DNA of 64,000 nt from Arachnia propionica (GCF_003859805.1 NZ_RQZG01000003.1:124001-188000), one strand, 5' to 3'. Positions 8,485-17,825 are shown, numbered from the stretch's first letter. Notes: generated from the sequence alone by a model not told the origin. A program made the numbers and translations.

Positions 8485-9915
8485 GTGACCGAGCAGTTGT
8501 CCAGCGCCTACCAGACTCTCCTCTCCGCGATCGAGGCCGTCGAGCCGCGCATCGCGCAGGCCACCCGTGACGAGCTGACCGATCAGCGGGCCTCGCTGAA
8601 GCTCATCGCCTCCGAGAACTACGCCAGCCTGCCGGTGCTCGCGACGATGGGCACCTGGCTGAGCGACAAGTACGCCGAGGGCACCGTCGGGCACCGGTTC
8701 TACGCGGGCTGCCAGAACGTCGATGTGGTCGAGTCCGTGGCGGCCGAGCACGCGCGGGAGCTGTTCGGCGCGGAGTACGCCTATGTGCAGCCGCATTCCG
8801 GGATCGACGCGAACCTCACCGCCTACTGGGCGATCCTGGCCCACCACGTCGAGACCCCGGCCCTGGCCGAGTTCGGCGCGAAGAACGTCTCGGAGCTGAG
8901 TGAGGCGGACTGGGAGACGCTGCGGGCCCGGTTCGGCAACCAGCGCCTGCTGGGGATGAGCCTGGATGCCGGCGGTCACCTCACCCACGGGTTCCGGCCG
9001 AACGTCTCCGGGAAGATGTTCCACCAGCGTTCCTACGGCACGGATCCCGAGACCCAGCTGCTGGACTACGACGCGCTGGCGAAGCAGGCCGCCGAGTTCA
9101 AGCCGCTGGTGATCGTGGCCGGGTACTCGGCGTATCCGCGTCGGGTGAACTTCGCGAGGATGCGAGAGATCGCGGACCAGGTGGGTGCGGTGCTCATGGT
9201 GGACATGGCCCACTTCGCGGGGCTCGTCGCGGGCAAGGTGTTCCAGGGCGAGGAGAACCCGGTGCCGTGGGCCGACGTGGTGACCACCACCACCCACAAG
9301 TCGTTGCGTGGTCCGCGCGGTGGTCTGGTGCTCGCGACGAAGGACTACGCGGCGGATGTGGACCGCGGCTGCCCGATGGTGCTGGGTGGCCCGCTGTCGC
9401 ACGTGATGGCGGCGAAGGCGGTGGCCCTGGCCGAGGCCCGGACCGAGGCCTTCCAGGACTACGCGCACCGGGTGGTCGACAACGCCCGGGCGCTGGCCGA
9501 GGGCCTGCTGAAGCGGGGCGGGAAGCTGGTCACGGGCGGCACGGACAACCACATCGTGCTGCTCGACGTCACGGGCTTCGGCCTGACGGGCCGCCAGGCC
9601 GAGTCGGCGCTGCTGGACGCGGGCATCGTCACCAACCGCAACTCGGTGCCGAACGATCCGAACGGCGCCTGGTACACCTCGGGGGTGCGGCTGGGCACCC
9701 CGGCCCTCACCTCGCGTGGCTTCACCACCTCGGACATGGACGAGGTGGCGGCGATGATCACCGACGTGCTGACGGCCACCGAGCCCACCACGACGAAGGA
9801 GGGCAAGCCGGGCAAGGCGAAGTACACCATGCCGGAGAACCTGGCCAGCACCACCCAGGACCGGGCGGCGAAGCTCCTCGAGATGCGTCCCCTCTACCCG
9901 GGCCTCGACCTCTGA
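8485..9915 (+). CDS. glyA: Serine/glycine hydroxymethyltransferase
   Basis: A PLP enzyme that interconverts serine and glycine while charging tetrahydrofolate with a one-carbon unit. Diagnostic segments are [11 protein letters not shown] near the N-terminus, [14 protein letters not shown] and the PLP-binding lysine K272 in [14 protein letters not shown]. At 476 residues it exceeds the usual 415-430: there is an extra segment around [19 protein letters not shown] and a Lys/Thr-rich stretch near the C-terminus. Long versions occur in chlamydiae and some actinobacteria, so this is probably a lineage variant. GTG 8485 was chosen because CCAGGAG (8473-8479) precedes it. A strong terminator follows directly. 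Confidence 0.93.
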   Translation: MTEQLSSAYQTLLSAIEAVEPRIAQATRDELTDQRASLKLIASENYASLPVLATMGTWLSDKYAEGTVGHRFYAGCQNVDVVESVAAEHARELFGAEYAYVQPHSGIDANLTAYWAILAHHVETPALAEFGAKNVSELSEADWETLRARFGNQRLLGMSLDAGGHLTHGFRPNVSGKMFHQRSYGTDPETQLLDYDALAKQAAEFKPLVIVAGYSAYPRRVNFARMREIADQVGAVLMVDMAHFAGLVAGKVFQGEENPVPWADVVTTTTHKSLRGPRGGLVLATKDYAADVDRGCPMVLGGPLSHVMAAKAVALAEARTEAFQDYAHRVVDNARALAEGLLKRGGKLVTGGTDNHIVLLDVTGFGLTGRQAESALLDAGIVTNRNSVPNDPNGAWYTSGVRLGTPALTSRGFTTSDMDEVAAMITDVLTATEPTTTKEGKPGKAKYTMPENLASTTQDRAAKLLEMRPLYPGLDL

Positions 9916-9929
9916 GGCACCAGCCCACC

Positions 9930-9960
9930 GATGCCCCCGCAGGCGGACTGCGGGGGCATC
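9930..9960 (+). terminator. Intrinsic terminator of glyA
   Basis: A perfect 12-bp stem (GATGCCCCCGCA / TGCGGGGGCATC) with a 7-nt loop is followed by GTTGCTT. It lies 15 bp after the glyA stop and separates it from the NACHT gene. Confidence 0.85.
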
Positions 9961-10032
9961 GTTGCTTGTCAAGACCCTATTGCCGACCAGGAACAACTGC
10001 ACAGAAGTTCATTCAGCTTTATTCGGCTCATT

Positions 10033-10045
10033 CAGCATAATGCTG
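10033..10045. promoter_or_regulatory. Palindrome upstream of the NACHT gene
   Basis: CAGCAT-A-ATGCTG is a perfect 13-bp inverted repeat in an AT-rich stretch that also holds TTCATTCAGC and CTCATTCAGC direct repeats. It lies 36 bp before the ATG and covers a possible -10 (CATAAT), so it could be an operator. No binding protein can be named. Confidence 0.35.
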
Positions 10046-10080
10046 TGGTAGGCTGCTGCCATCGACCCAAAGGAGGACCG

Positions 10081-13000
10081 ATGGCCGTTCTGAATCACTA
10101 CCAGGTGGGGCGCATCATGGAGCGCTTGGGTCTGTCCGCCAAGGACCAGAAGGCCTTCGAGCTGATCCTCCAGCTGCTGAACGAGCAAAACGAGGCCGTC
10201 ATCGCGGACATCCACGAGGCCCTGTACCCGTTCGCGGACACTGCCTCGGCCAACAACCTCCTGAAGAACCTGTGCAACCGCTTCAACGCGGCTGCCGAGG
10301 CCCAAGGCATCGACATCACGGTGCGCCGCAGCACCGAGAAGAAGGGTGGGGCCGCCGCGCGGCGGCTGTGGTTCGAGGGCCCCACCCCACCCCCGGACGC
10401 CGCGCTGACCCCGGAACTGGACCGCATCCGGCACCACACCGAGATCACCAACACGAAGGGGATGATCCCCAGAGAACGCGACGTCGTCGTTCTCATCACC
10501 TTCAACGAGCACGAGGCTCGGGAACTGCAAAGGCAGTTCTGTGGAAAGAAGTCCCCTTCATCGATCACAGTAGACGGGCATCGATATTTCCAACTTGGAA
10601 CGGTTGGCGGAATGGATGTCGTGCATCGGATCAGCCAACAAGGCACCCACGACTCCCAACGCACCGCCACAGACGCTTGGCAGGCTTGGAACCCCAAGGC
10701 GATCATTGGAGTGGGGATAGCCTTTGGGACACAAGAGCAGAGCCAGAAGATCGGAGATGTCCTGGTCTCCTCCGGAGTCATCGACTACCAGCTGGGCAAG
10801 ATGAGAAATGGCAGGCTCCAGCTCCGGCACGCTGGAATCGAGGCCTCGTATCATCTCTTGAACCGATTTCGAGAGTGGCAGCACACCCTGCAGGAGCCCC
10901 TGCGCTGGCCGAGAGTCCGTTTCGGAAACATACTGAGCGGAGACAAGCTGATCGATGACGTGGACTACCGAAACCATCTCAAGAACCTCACCGACCGTGA
11001 GGTGATCGGCGGCGAGATGGAAGGTTTGGGGCTTCACCATGCCCTGAAAGGGCATCATTGCGACTGGATCATCGTCAAGGCCATCTGTGACTTCGCCGAC
11101 GGAAACAAGGGCAATTCCACGAAGGAACGCGATCAACGGACTGCAGCCCAGAACGCCGCCGTCGTGGTGCACGCAGCCTTGGGCCAAGGCCCCCTGTACG
11201 CTGACAGCTCGACACCTGGGGTCCTCGATCACCCTCCCACAGCCTTCTGCCCTCCCCCTCTCTCCGACTTACGGGACATGCCTTCTCGCATCGACGATGT
11301 ACAAGGAACCTCGTGGTCCTTGGTCAAGACGAAACCGGCTTCCATCGCCCCGTATGACGGTGTTGATGTGTTGGACTTCTTGACGGACTGGGTCGACAAC
11401 CCCGATTCACCGCCCCTCTGTGCTCTGCTCGGCGAGTACGGCAGCGGAAAGACCGTCAGCTGCCAGCGTCTTTCCGAGCGGCTCCACCAGGAGCACACGA
11501 CCGATCCGAGCGCCCCGCTCCCCATCTACCTTGACCTTCGGGAGATCCAGAACTTGGGATCGGGCGTTCCCACGCTGGCCGAGACGGTTCAGGAGTGCTT
11601 CAACCGCGGTTGGCGCGCCGACCGCAGCTACTCCCTCGACGAGTTCTGGAGCTGGGTGGACCAAGGCGCAGTGGTCATCTTCGACGGCCTGGATGAGGTG
11701 CTGGTCAAGCTCGAAGAGAAGGACGGCAGCGCCTTCACCCGCGGCCTACTCAGCCTCCTCGACACGGCGCAACAGCGCCAGAATGAAGACCCCAGCCGGA
11801 AGCTCCCGAAAGTGCTGGTCTCCTGCCGCACCCAGTACTTCCGCACTCTCAACGAGCAGCGGAACCACCTCACGGGGAACGAACGCGGCAACAAGTCGGC
11901 CGATTCCTTCGCCGCCCTGCAGCTGCTGCCCTTCACCCGCGAGCAGATCCGTCGTTACCTCGAGGGGCTGGCGGGCAATACAGATGTGGACGGGACCATG
12001 GAGTTGCTGGACGAGGTCCACAACCTGGCTGACCTGGCCTCACGTCCCGTCACCCTGAAGATGATCAGCGAGCAGCTGGAAAACCTGGAGGCCAAGCGCC
12101 GCTCGGGCCAGATCATCCGTGGGGTGGACATCTACGAGGGGCTCACTCAGCGATGGCTGGACCGCGACGCAGCCAAGGAGCACATCAAACCGGAGCACAA
12201 GCTGAGCCTCATGGAACACTTGGCGGCCTATCTCTGGCGGCACGAGAGCACTCGACTGGCAGCCATCGAGATCGAGGACTGGTTCCACGAGTGGCGGGAC
12301 ACGCAGCGGTCGTTCAAACGGTACAACAGCATGAGCCCAGACCTGTTGGAGGAGGACCTTCGCGTGGCCACCTTTCTGGCCCGACGCGACGAGGGCAAGA
12401 ACAGCACCTTCGGCTTCGCCCACACCTCCATGCACGAGTACTTCTTGGCCCGTCACCTGCTGAGCGCCGTCCGCGATGACCGACCGGAAGGCTGGGCCAT
12501 CCGGCGCCCCAGCGAGGAAACCTTGGAGTTCCTCGGTCAGCTCTTCGACGCGGAGCCCGATCTCATCCACACCCTGAACTCCTGGCGCACCGAGTACCGG
12601 CCACAGACCAGCGAGCTGATCCTGTACTACGGGCTGCATGCGCTGAGTACTGGCCACCCCGCCCCGACGCTGAGGGACATCAACCTGACCGGAGCTCAAC
12701 TGGACGGGCTTGTGGTTGACGGCTATCGGTCCCAACATCCCATCGATCTGAGCAACGCAAACTTTAGTAATGCTAGCCTTGGGTTCGCCAATTTCGGCAA
12801 GATAAATCTCGCTGAGACTTTATTTGAAGGGACACACAAACCAAGTCTATACCTACGCGACTGCCCAAAATTTCCACAAAAATACATACCATCCAGCAAC
12901 ATGTGGACTTCGCAATATCCAAGCACATCGAAAGGAAGTAAAAAATCTACCAGAAGATTATCTTGGATAACAGGACACAGGCAAAATATCACCTCTATCG

Positions 13001-14904
13001 CATGCCACCCTGACGGCAGCACATTGGCCACATCGAGCTCCGATGGCATGATCATAATCTGGGATTCATGCAGCGGGGAGATTCTTTATACCCTAAAGGG
13101 GCACGTAGGGATAAAGTCCAATATTTCATACCACCCAGACGGCAATACTCTTGCCACCACAACCTGGGGCCATTCCGTCACCATATGGAGCACACAAACC
13201 GGGCAAAAAATTCACACCCTAAAGGGCCACATGATTGCCGCCTCTTATCATCCTGACGGCGACACTATTACCACTATAACCTGGGACGGCAAAGCCATCA
13301 CGTGGGACACGGAGACCGGAAAAATTCTTCGCACACTCAACGGCCACGCAAGCCCGATAACCGCCATCGCCTACCACCCAGATGGTAGCACGCTCACCAC
13401 AACGAGTAAAGACGGAACATTCATCAATTGGGACGCTCGAACCGGCGAAAAGCTCAACAGCCTTATCGGCAGAACACGCCGAGCAACAACTATCACGTAC
13501 CACCCAAGCGGCACAACTTTCACCACCACCAGCAACGATACCCCCGCAATCGTTTGGGAGGCTTTCACAGGCAAGAAGCTTCACGCAATTGGAACCACGA
13601 CAGGAAATATTACATCAGTAGCCTACCACCCAGATGGCACAACTTTAACCATCGTCAACTCTGACAACAGCGCCAGCATCTGGAATGCTGAAACCAGCGA
13701 GAAAATCCGAGATCTTCGCCACCCCATAGCCTCCATCATCTACCAGACAAACGGAACAATCTTAACCGCCAGCGGAGGCGATAAGGGACCGAGCATCTGG
13801 GACACTTATACCGGAAAGAAACTGCACGTCTTCAAAGGACACAGCGACAACGTTACCGCCGTTGCCTACCACCCGGATGGCAATACACTCACCACGACTA
13901 CCGAAGATGGCTTCGCCATCATATGGGAGACACACACCGGAAGGAAAATCCACACCCTCAAGGGCCACACAAGCCCCATTACTGCCATCGCCTACCATCC
14001 GGATGGCAACACACTCACCACGACCAGCAAAGATGGAACTTTCATCACCTGGAACACCGAAAACGGCGAAAAACTCAATAGCCTCACCCGTCGAACTCAC
14101 CGATTCACCAGCATCGCATACCACCCAAACGGAGCCACCTTCACTAGCGTCAGCGACGACGGAGCCATCTTCATCCAAGATGCCACAAACAATAATTTTA
14201 TGAAACCCCTAACCGAGCATGCCAGCGATGCTGTAGCCATTTCTCACCACCCAGACGGCTCAACACTTATCACAGCACATAAAGATGGCCTTATAGCCAT
14301 CCAAGAGCTTCAGACTGGGAGAATTCGCAACAGGATCAGACTCCCTATAGTCGACAGGACTCGCCGAATATCCCTTTTTGCTTACCATCCAGATACTACT
14401 TTCGCTACAACCTCTGGAGGAAACCTCGTCAGGACTTGGGATCTCCGCACTGGCAAGAAAATCCACACCCTAAAAGGCCACACAAGCTCAGTCACAGCTA
14501 TCGCCTACCACCCGGATGGCAATACCCTTACCACAGCCACCGAAGATGGCACCGCCATCATCTGGGACACCCACACCGCCACACCCATCCACACCCTCAC
14601 TCGCCACACAAACTCCGTCACTGCCGTCGCCTACCACCCCAACGGCGACACCCTCACCACCACCAGTGATGACGGCACCGCCATCATCTGGGACACCCAC
14701 ACCGGGAAACCCCTGCGGATCATGGGATTCGCGAAACCGGGGCCGTTCCGGCTGGAGAGCTATGCCTCATGGGACCCGAACACGAACGAGGTGATCTGTT
14801 GCGTCGGCGAGGCATGGCGCTGCCTGCAATGGGAGTATCACGACGAGGCGGGAAACGTCACGCGGGTTCCCGTGGCGGAGACGGAACCCGCCCGGCCGTT
14901 GTGA
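10081..14904 (+). CDS. STAND defence-type protein: PNP-like effector, NACHT NTPase, pentapeptide-like repeats, 14 WD40 blades
   Basis: A 1607-residue single-gene system. Residues 1-95 are helical and winged-helix-like. Residues about 140-370 form a nucleoside phosphorylase/MTA-SAH nucleosidase-like domain (GTVGGMDVVH, AIIGVGIAFG, GGEMEG, then KAICDFADG). The NACHT module has Walker A GEYGSGKT (451-458), Walker B VVIFDGLDE (531-539), sensor VLVSCRTQYF and the C-terminal HTSMHEYFLARHLL motif. A short pentapeptide-like stretch (DLSNANFSNASLGFANF) leads into 14 YHPDG-type WD40 blades (about 962-1570). PNP domains in bacterial immune proteins can destroy ATP; NACHT would oligomerise and WD40 blades would sense. 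AAAGGAGGACC precedes the ATG. Bases 12.74-14.5 kb are clearly AT-richer than the neighbours, which suggests transfer. Convergent with the GH3 gene. Confidence 0.88.
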   Translation: MAVLNHYQVGRIMERLGLSAKDQKAFELILQLLNEQNEAVIADIHEALYPFADTASANNLLKNLCNRFNAAAEAQGIDITVRRSTEKKGGAAARRLWFEGPTPPPDAALTPELDRIRHHTEITNTKGMIPRERDVVVLITFNEHEARELQRQFCGKKSPSSITVDGHRYFQLGTVGGMDVVHRISQQGTHDSQRTATDAWQAWNPKAIIGVGIAFGTQEQSQKIGDVLVSSGVIDYQLGKMRNGRLQLRHAGIEASYHLLNRFREWQHTLQEPLRWPRVRFGNILSGDKLIDDVDYRNHLKNLTDREVIGGEMEGLGLHHALKGHHCDWIIVKAICDFADGNKGNSTKERDQRTAAQNAAVVVHAALGQGPLYADSSTPGVLDHPPTAFCPPPLSDLRDMPSRIDDVQGTSWSLVKTKPASIAPYDGVDVLDFLTDWVDNPDSPPLCALLGEYGSGKTVSCQRLSERLHQEHTTDPSAPLPIYLDLREIQNLGSGVPTLAETVQECFNRGWRADRSYSLDEFWSWVDQGAVVIFDGLDEVLVKLEEKDGSAFTRGLLSLLDTAQQRQNEDPSRKLPKVLVSCRTQYFRTLNEQRNHLTGNERGNKSADSFAALQLLPFTREQIRRYLEGLAGNTDVDGTMELLDEVHNLADLASRPVTLKMISEQLENLEAKRRSGQIIRGVDIYEGLTQRWLDRDAAKEHIKPEHKLSLMEHLAAYLWRHESTRLAAIEIEDWFHEWRDTQRSFKRYNSMSPDLLEEDLRVATFLARRDEGKNSTFGFAHTSMHEYFLARHLLSAVRDDRPEGWAIRRPSEETLEFLGQLFDAEPDLIHTLNSWRTEYRPQTSELILYYGLHALSTGHPAPTLRDINLTGAQLDGLVVDGYRSQHPIDLSNANFSNASLGFANFGKINLAETLFEGTHKPSLYLRDCPKFPQKYIPSSNMWTSQYPSTSKGSKKSTRRLSWITGHRQNITSIACHPDGSTLATSSSDGMIIIWDSCSGEILYTLKGHVGIKSNISYHPDGNTLATTTWGHSVTIWSTQTGQKIHTLKGHMIAASYHPDGDTITTITWDGKAITWDTETGKILRTLNGHASPITAIAYHPDGSTLTTTSKDGTFINWDARTGEKLNSLIGRTRRATTITYHPSGTTFTTTSNDTPAIVWEAFTGKKLHAIGTTTGNITSVAYHPDGTTLTIVNSDNSASIWNAETSEKIRDLRHPIASIIYQTNGTILTASGGDKGPSIWDTYTGKKLHVFKGHSDNVTAVAYHPDGNTLTTTTEDGFAIIWETHTGRKIHTLKGHTSPITAIAYHPDGNTLTTTSKDGTFITWNTENGEKLNSLTRRTHRFTSIAYHPNGATFTSVSDDGAIFIQDATNNNFMKPLTEHASDAVAISHHPDGSTLITAHKDGLIAIQELQTGRIRNRIRLPIVDRTRRISLFAYHPDTTFATTSGGNLVRTWDLRTGKKIHTLKGHTSSVTAIAYHPDGNTLTTATEDGTAIIWDTHTATPIHTLTRHTNSVTAVAYHPNGDTLTTTSDDGTAIIWDTHTGKPLRIMGFAKPGPFRLESYASWDPNTNEVICCVGEAWRCLQWEYHDEAGNVTRVPVAETEPARPL

Positions 14905-14919
14905 GGTTCTTGGCGATGC

Positions 14920-16149
14920 TCAGTCACAGCTGAGCAGGCCCGCCTTCTGTTTCAGCTCCAGCACCCGGCCCGCCGACTCGGCCAGGCGCTCGGCATTCGC
15001 CGGGTCCTCCGCGGCCCAGTCGACGGTGGCCTGCAGCATCTCGTCCATCAGCGCCGGGTCCGCGTTGATCAGCAGGTCCCCACCGGCCGCGAAGAACCGC
15101 ACCGCCCGCTGCCCCGGCGAGACCCCGCCGACGGAGACCGCCGCCCCCAGGTCGTCGCTGATCGCCACGCCCTCGAAGCCCAGCTGCTCCCGCAGCAGTG
15201 TGGTGACCACGGCCGGGCTGAAGACCCCCTCCTGCTCCGCGTCGATGAGGGTGAACACCGCCGAGGAGATCATCACCGAGTCCGCCCCCGCCGCGATACC
15301 CGCCCGGAACGGCTCCAGGGCCTCGTGGTCGGCCGTGATGTCGGAATCCTCCGCCTGGCCGAAATCGGTGTTCACCGTCACCTCACCCAGCCCCGGGAAG
15401 TGCTTCAGCGAGGTCAGCACGCCCGCCTCCTGCATGCCCTCGGTGAACTCCACCACCGAACGCGACACCTGCCCCGGGTCGGTGCCGAAGTTCCGGTTCA
15501 ACTTCCCGATGGGCGCGTTGCTGCTGGTCTTGCCCGGCGGGACCACATCCGCCACCGGGGCCAGGTCGACGTGCACCCCGGCGTCCCGCAGCTCCCTGCC
15601 CCACACGCTGGCCTGCTCCCTCAGCTCACCGTCGGCCAGCCTCCCCTGCTCCACCGCCGACGGGATCTCACTGAAACCGGGTCCCCGAAGCCTCGTGACC
15701 TTCCCACCCTCCTGGTCCACCGCCACCAGGACCGGCATCCCCTCCGGGGCCGCCGCTGCGATCTCCTCGGTCAGGGCCGCGATGCGGGCGCTCCCGGCCT
15801 CGCTGTTGCCGAGCAGCACCACCGAACCCGCCGCACCGTCGCTGATCACCCTCCGGGCCGCACTGCTGAGCCCACTGGTCTCCACGCCCACCATGAACAA
15901 CTGCCCCGCCTGCTGCTCGGTGCTGAGCCCCTCCGCCAGCAGACGACACCCCTGACCCGCCGACGCCGAGAACGGCTCCGGGGAGGACGACCCGCTGGGA
16001 GTCGGGCTGACGCTCTGCGTCGCACTCATCCCACTGTCCGAGGACGCCCCGGGCGAGGTCGCTGGTGCCGCGGTGCATCCCGCGACGGTGATCCCCGCGA
16101 AGACCACCCAGGCGGACAGCTGTCGATGTCGAACGGTGAAGGTGCGCAT
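14920..16149 (-). CDS. Glycoside hydrolase family 3 lipoprotein (NagZ-like)
   Basis: A 409-residue exported lipoprotein. Residues 1-26 form a signal peptide ending in the lipobox VAGC, followed by a Ser/Pro/Thr-rich linker. The body is a GH3 barrel: GMPVLVAVDQEGGKVTRL, KHFPGLGEV and VAISDDLGA, whose Asp aligns with the GH3 nucleophile. Family members remove beta-linked N-acetylglucosamine from cell-wall muropeptides. The usual KHFPGHG with the following D-S-H loop, which carries the acid/base His in NagZ, here reads KHFPGLG and NTDFG, so the acid/base is missing or different. TAACCT lies 8 nt before the ATG on the minus strand, compatible with a leaderless transcript. Confidence 0.82.
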   Translation of the reverse strand: MRTFTVRHRQLSAWVVFAGITVAGCTAAPATSPGASSDSGMSATQSVSPTPSGSSSPEPFSASAGQGCRLLAEGLSTEQQAGQLFMVGVETSGLSSAARRVISDGAAGSVVLLGNSEAGSARIAALTEEIAAAAPEGMPVLVAVDQEGGKVTRLRGPGFSEIPSAVEQGRLADGELREQASVWGRELRDAGVHVDLAPVADVVPPGKTSSNAPIGKLNRNFGTDPGQVSRSVVEFTEGMQEAGVLTSLKHFPGLGEVTVNTDFGQAEDSDITADHEALEPFRAGIAAGADSVMISSAVFTLIDAEQEGVFSPAVVTTLLREQLGFEGVAISDDLGAAVSVGGVSPGQRAVRFFAAGGDLLINADPALMDEMLQATVDWAAEDPANAERLAESAGRVLELKQKAGLLSCD

Positions 16150-16182
16150 GCTCCCCGAGGTTACGCCACGACGAGGTCCACA

Positions 16183-16473
16183 TCACCTCCGGACGAAGAC
16201 CGGGATGATGCCGTCGAAGGTCAACTGGGCCCCGAAACCGTGCGCGACGATGGTGCCGATCCCGGCCAGGATGCCGAGCCCCACCACCGCGAAACAGATC
16301 CCGGCCAAGGACCTGCCCAGCCACGTGGGCTGCGGATCGTCCGGGGTCCCGGCCGCCCCCACCGACAGCACCCGGATGCCCAGCGCGAAGATCGCGGGCA
16401 GCCCCGCCCCCAGCAGCAGTCCCGCCAGCAGCACCTGCCAGGCCCCCGTCAACGCCAACCACAGGTTGTTCAT
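16183..16473 (-). CDS. Small membrane protein downstream of the Pit transporter
   Basis: A 96-residue protein with about three hydrophobic segments: residues 5-37, 52-72 and a weaker C-terminal one. Its ATG overlaps the stop of the phosphate transporter gene (ATGA), so the two are translated together. It has no recognisable catalytic motif. The coupling suggests an accessory or stabilising subunit of the transporter; I do not recognise a named family. Confidence 0.65.
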   Translation of the reverse strand: MNNLWLALTGAWQVLLAGLLLGAGLPAIFALGIRVLSVGAAGTPDDPQPTWLGRSLAGICFAVVGLGILAGIGTIVAHGFGAQLTFDGIIPVFVRR

Positions 16474-17708
16474 GCCTTCCCCATCTCACCCAGGGCCACG
16501 CCCGCCTCACGGGAGGCCGCCAGCTCATCCACCCAGTCGTCGTTGACGTTGCGGTGATCCACCGCCGACTTGCGGGAGTGCAGGTACATCCAGCCCGACG
16601 AGGCCAGCAGGATGCTGAAGATGACGAGCGCCCCCACCAGACCACCGAACAGGTTCCCGATGAACCACATCACGGCACCGACCACCGCCGCCGCGGGGAG
16701 CGTCACCAGCCAGGCCACCGCCATGCGTCCCGCCACCCTCCAGTTGACCTTCGCCTCGTGCCGTCCCACGCCGCTGCCGAGGATCGACCCGGTGGCGACA
16801 TGCGTGGTGGACAGGGCGAAGCCCATGTGGCTGGAGGCCAGGATCACCGCCGCCGACGACGACTCCGCCGCCATGCCCTGCGGCGCCGAGATCTCCACCA
16901 GCCCCTTGCCCAGGGTGCGGATCACACGCCACCCCCCGACATAGGTGCCGACCGCGATCGCCACCGCACAGCTGACCTTCACCCACAGCGGCACCCCCGC
17001 CAGGTCCGTCCAGGAACCGGTCGCGATCAGCGCCAGGGTGATGACCCCCATCGTCTTCTGGGCGTCATTCGTGCCGTGCGCCAGGGACACCAGCGACGCC
17101 GAGCCGATCTGTCCCCAGCGGAACGCGGCCTCCCGATGGCGCTCGACCACCCCCCTCGTCAGCCGGAACACCAGCCACGTCCCGACCGCGGCCACGATGA
17201 TCGCGACCGCCGGGGACAGCAGGGCGGGCAGCACCACCTTGCCCACCACACCGTCGAGCTTCGTGCCGTCCCCCATCCACTTGACCCCACCGAAGCCGAG
17301 GCCCGCGATGGTGGCACCCACCAGCCCACCGAACAGGGCGTGGGAGGAGCTCGACGGCAGACTCCACAGCCACGTCGCGAGATTCCACACGATCGCCCCG
17401 ACCAACCCGGCCAGCACGATCAGCAGCAGCCCCTCACCACCGTCGCTCAACAACTCGGCACGCGGCGCCCCGTTGCTGTCCTGCAGCTTCACCACCGCGT
17501 TGGTGACCGTCAACGCCACCTCCACGGACAGGAACGCACCGATGAGGTTGAGGATCGCGGAAAGGGTGACGGCGGCCCTGGGTCTGAGCGCCCCGGTGGC
17601 GATGGAGGTGGCCATCGCGTTGCCGGTGTCATGGAATCCGTTGGTGAAATCGAAGGCCAAGGCGGTCACGACGACCAGCGACAGGACAACCATCAGTTCG
17701 GGGGTCAC
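16470..17708 (-). CDS. Inorganic phosphate transporter, PiT family
   Basis: A 412-residue polytopic membrane protein. The N-terminal half carries FDFTNGFHDTGNAMATSIAT and the C-terminal half a related SLAHGTNDAQKTMGVI, the duplicated signature of PiT phosphate:cation symporters. The start GTG at 17708 encodes MTPELMVV. PiT carriers take up phosphate, often as a metal-phosphate complex. Its promoter region holds an 11-bp-spaced direct repeat resembling a PHO box, and regX3-senX3-phoU lie 5-7 kb away, so phosphate control is likely but unproven. The small membrane protein is co-translated behind it. Confidence 0.92.
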   Translation of the reverse strand: MTPELMVVLSLVVVTALAFDFTNGFHDTGNAMATSIATGALRPRAAVTLSAILNLIGAFLSVEVALTVTNAVVKLQDSNGAPRAELLSDGGEGLLLIVLAGLVGAIVWNLATWLWSLPSSSSHALFGGLVGATIAGLGFGGVKWMGDGTKLDGVVGKVVLPALLSPAVAIIVAAVGTWLVFRLTRGVVERHREAAFRWGQIGSASLVSLAHGTNDAQKTMGVITLALIATGSWTDLAGVPLWVKVSCAVAIAVGTYVGGWRVIRTLGKGLVEISAPQGMAAESSSAAVILASSHMGFALSTTHVATGSILGSGVGRHEAKVNWRVAGRMAVAWLVTLPAAAVVGAVMWFIGNLFGGLVGALVIFSILLASSGWMYLHSRKSAVDHRNVNDDWVDELAASREAGVALGEMGKA

Positions 17709-17759
17709 CCCCCAAGTGTCCCCCCTATCCCCTCAACTGTGAAAACCGGGGGTCCCGAA

Positions 17760-17780
17760 ACCTCAAGGAGACCTCAAGGA
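17760..17780. promoter_or_regulatory. 11-bp-period direct repeat upstream of the phosphate transporter
   Basis: ACCTCAAGGA occurs twice with one intervening base (17760-17769 and 17771-17780). Direct repeats with an 11-bp period are the usual geometry of PhoP/RegX3-type sites. The base sequence is not a close match to published PHO boxes, so the call rests on geometry and context. Confidence 0.4.
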
Positions 17781-17808
17781 CCGGGAGCCGCACGAAGCGG
17801 CGTCCCGG
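17781..17808 (-). terminator. Hairpin after the DUF2207 gene
   Basis: CCGGG-A-GCCGC pairs with GCGGC-GT-CCCGG around the loop ACGAA, just past the stop of the minus-strand DUF2207 gene. No strong U-tract follows, so termination may be weak. Confidence 0.45.
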
Positions 17809-17825
17809 CCCTCGGCACGGCGTTC

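Noticed and set aside
8419-10002. Very long minus-strand open frame continuing upstream of the SUKH-like protein across glyA
   Set aside because: It is the mirror of the strongly biased glyA codons. The ribosome site and start at 8418 fit the real gene, and the upstream translation is low-complexity Arg/His/Gly sequence.
9931-10080. Upstream in-frame extension of the NACHT gene
   Set aside because: It begins inside the glyA terminator stem, while ATG 10081 has a full AAAGGAGG ribosome site.
10081-14904. Prophage or transposon carrying the NACHT gene
   Set aside because: No integrase, transposase, att-like repeats or tRNA junction is visible at either side.
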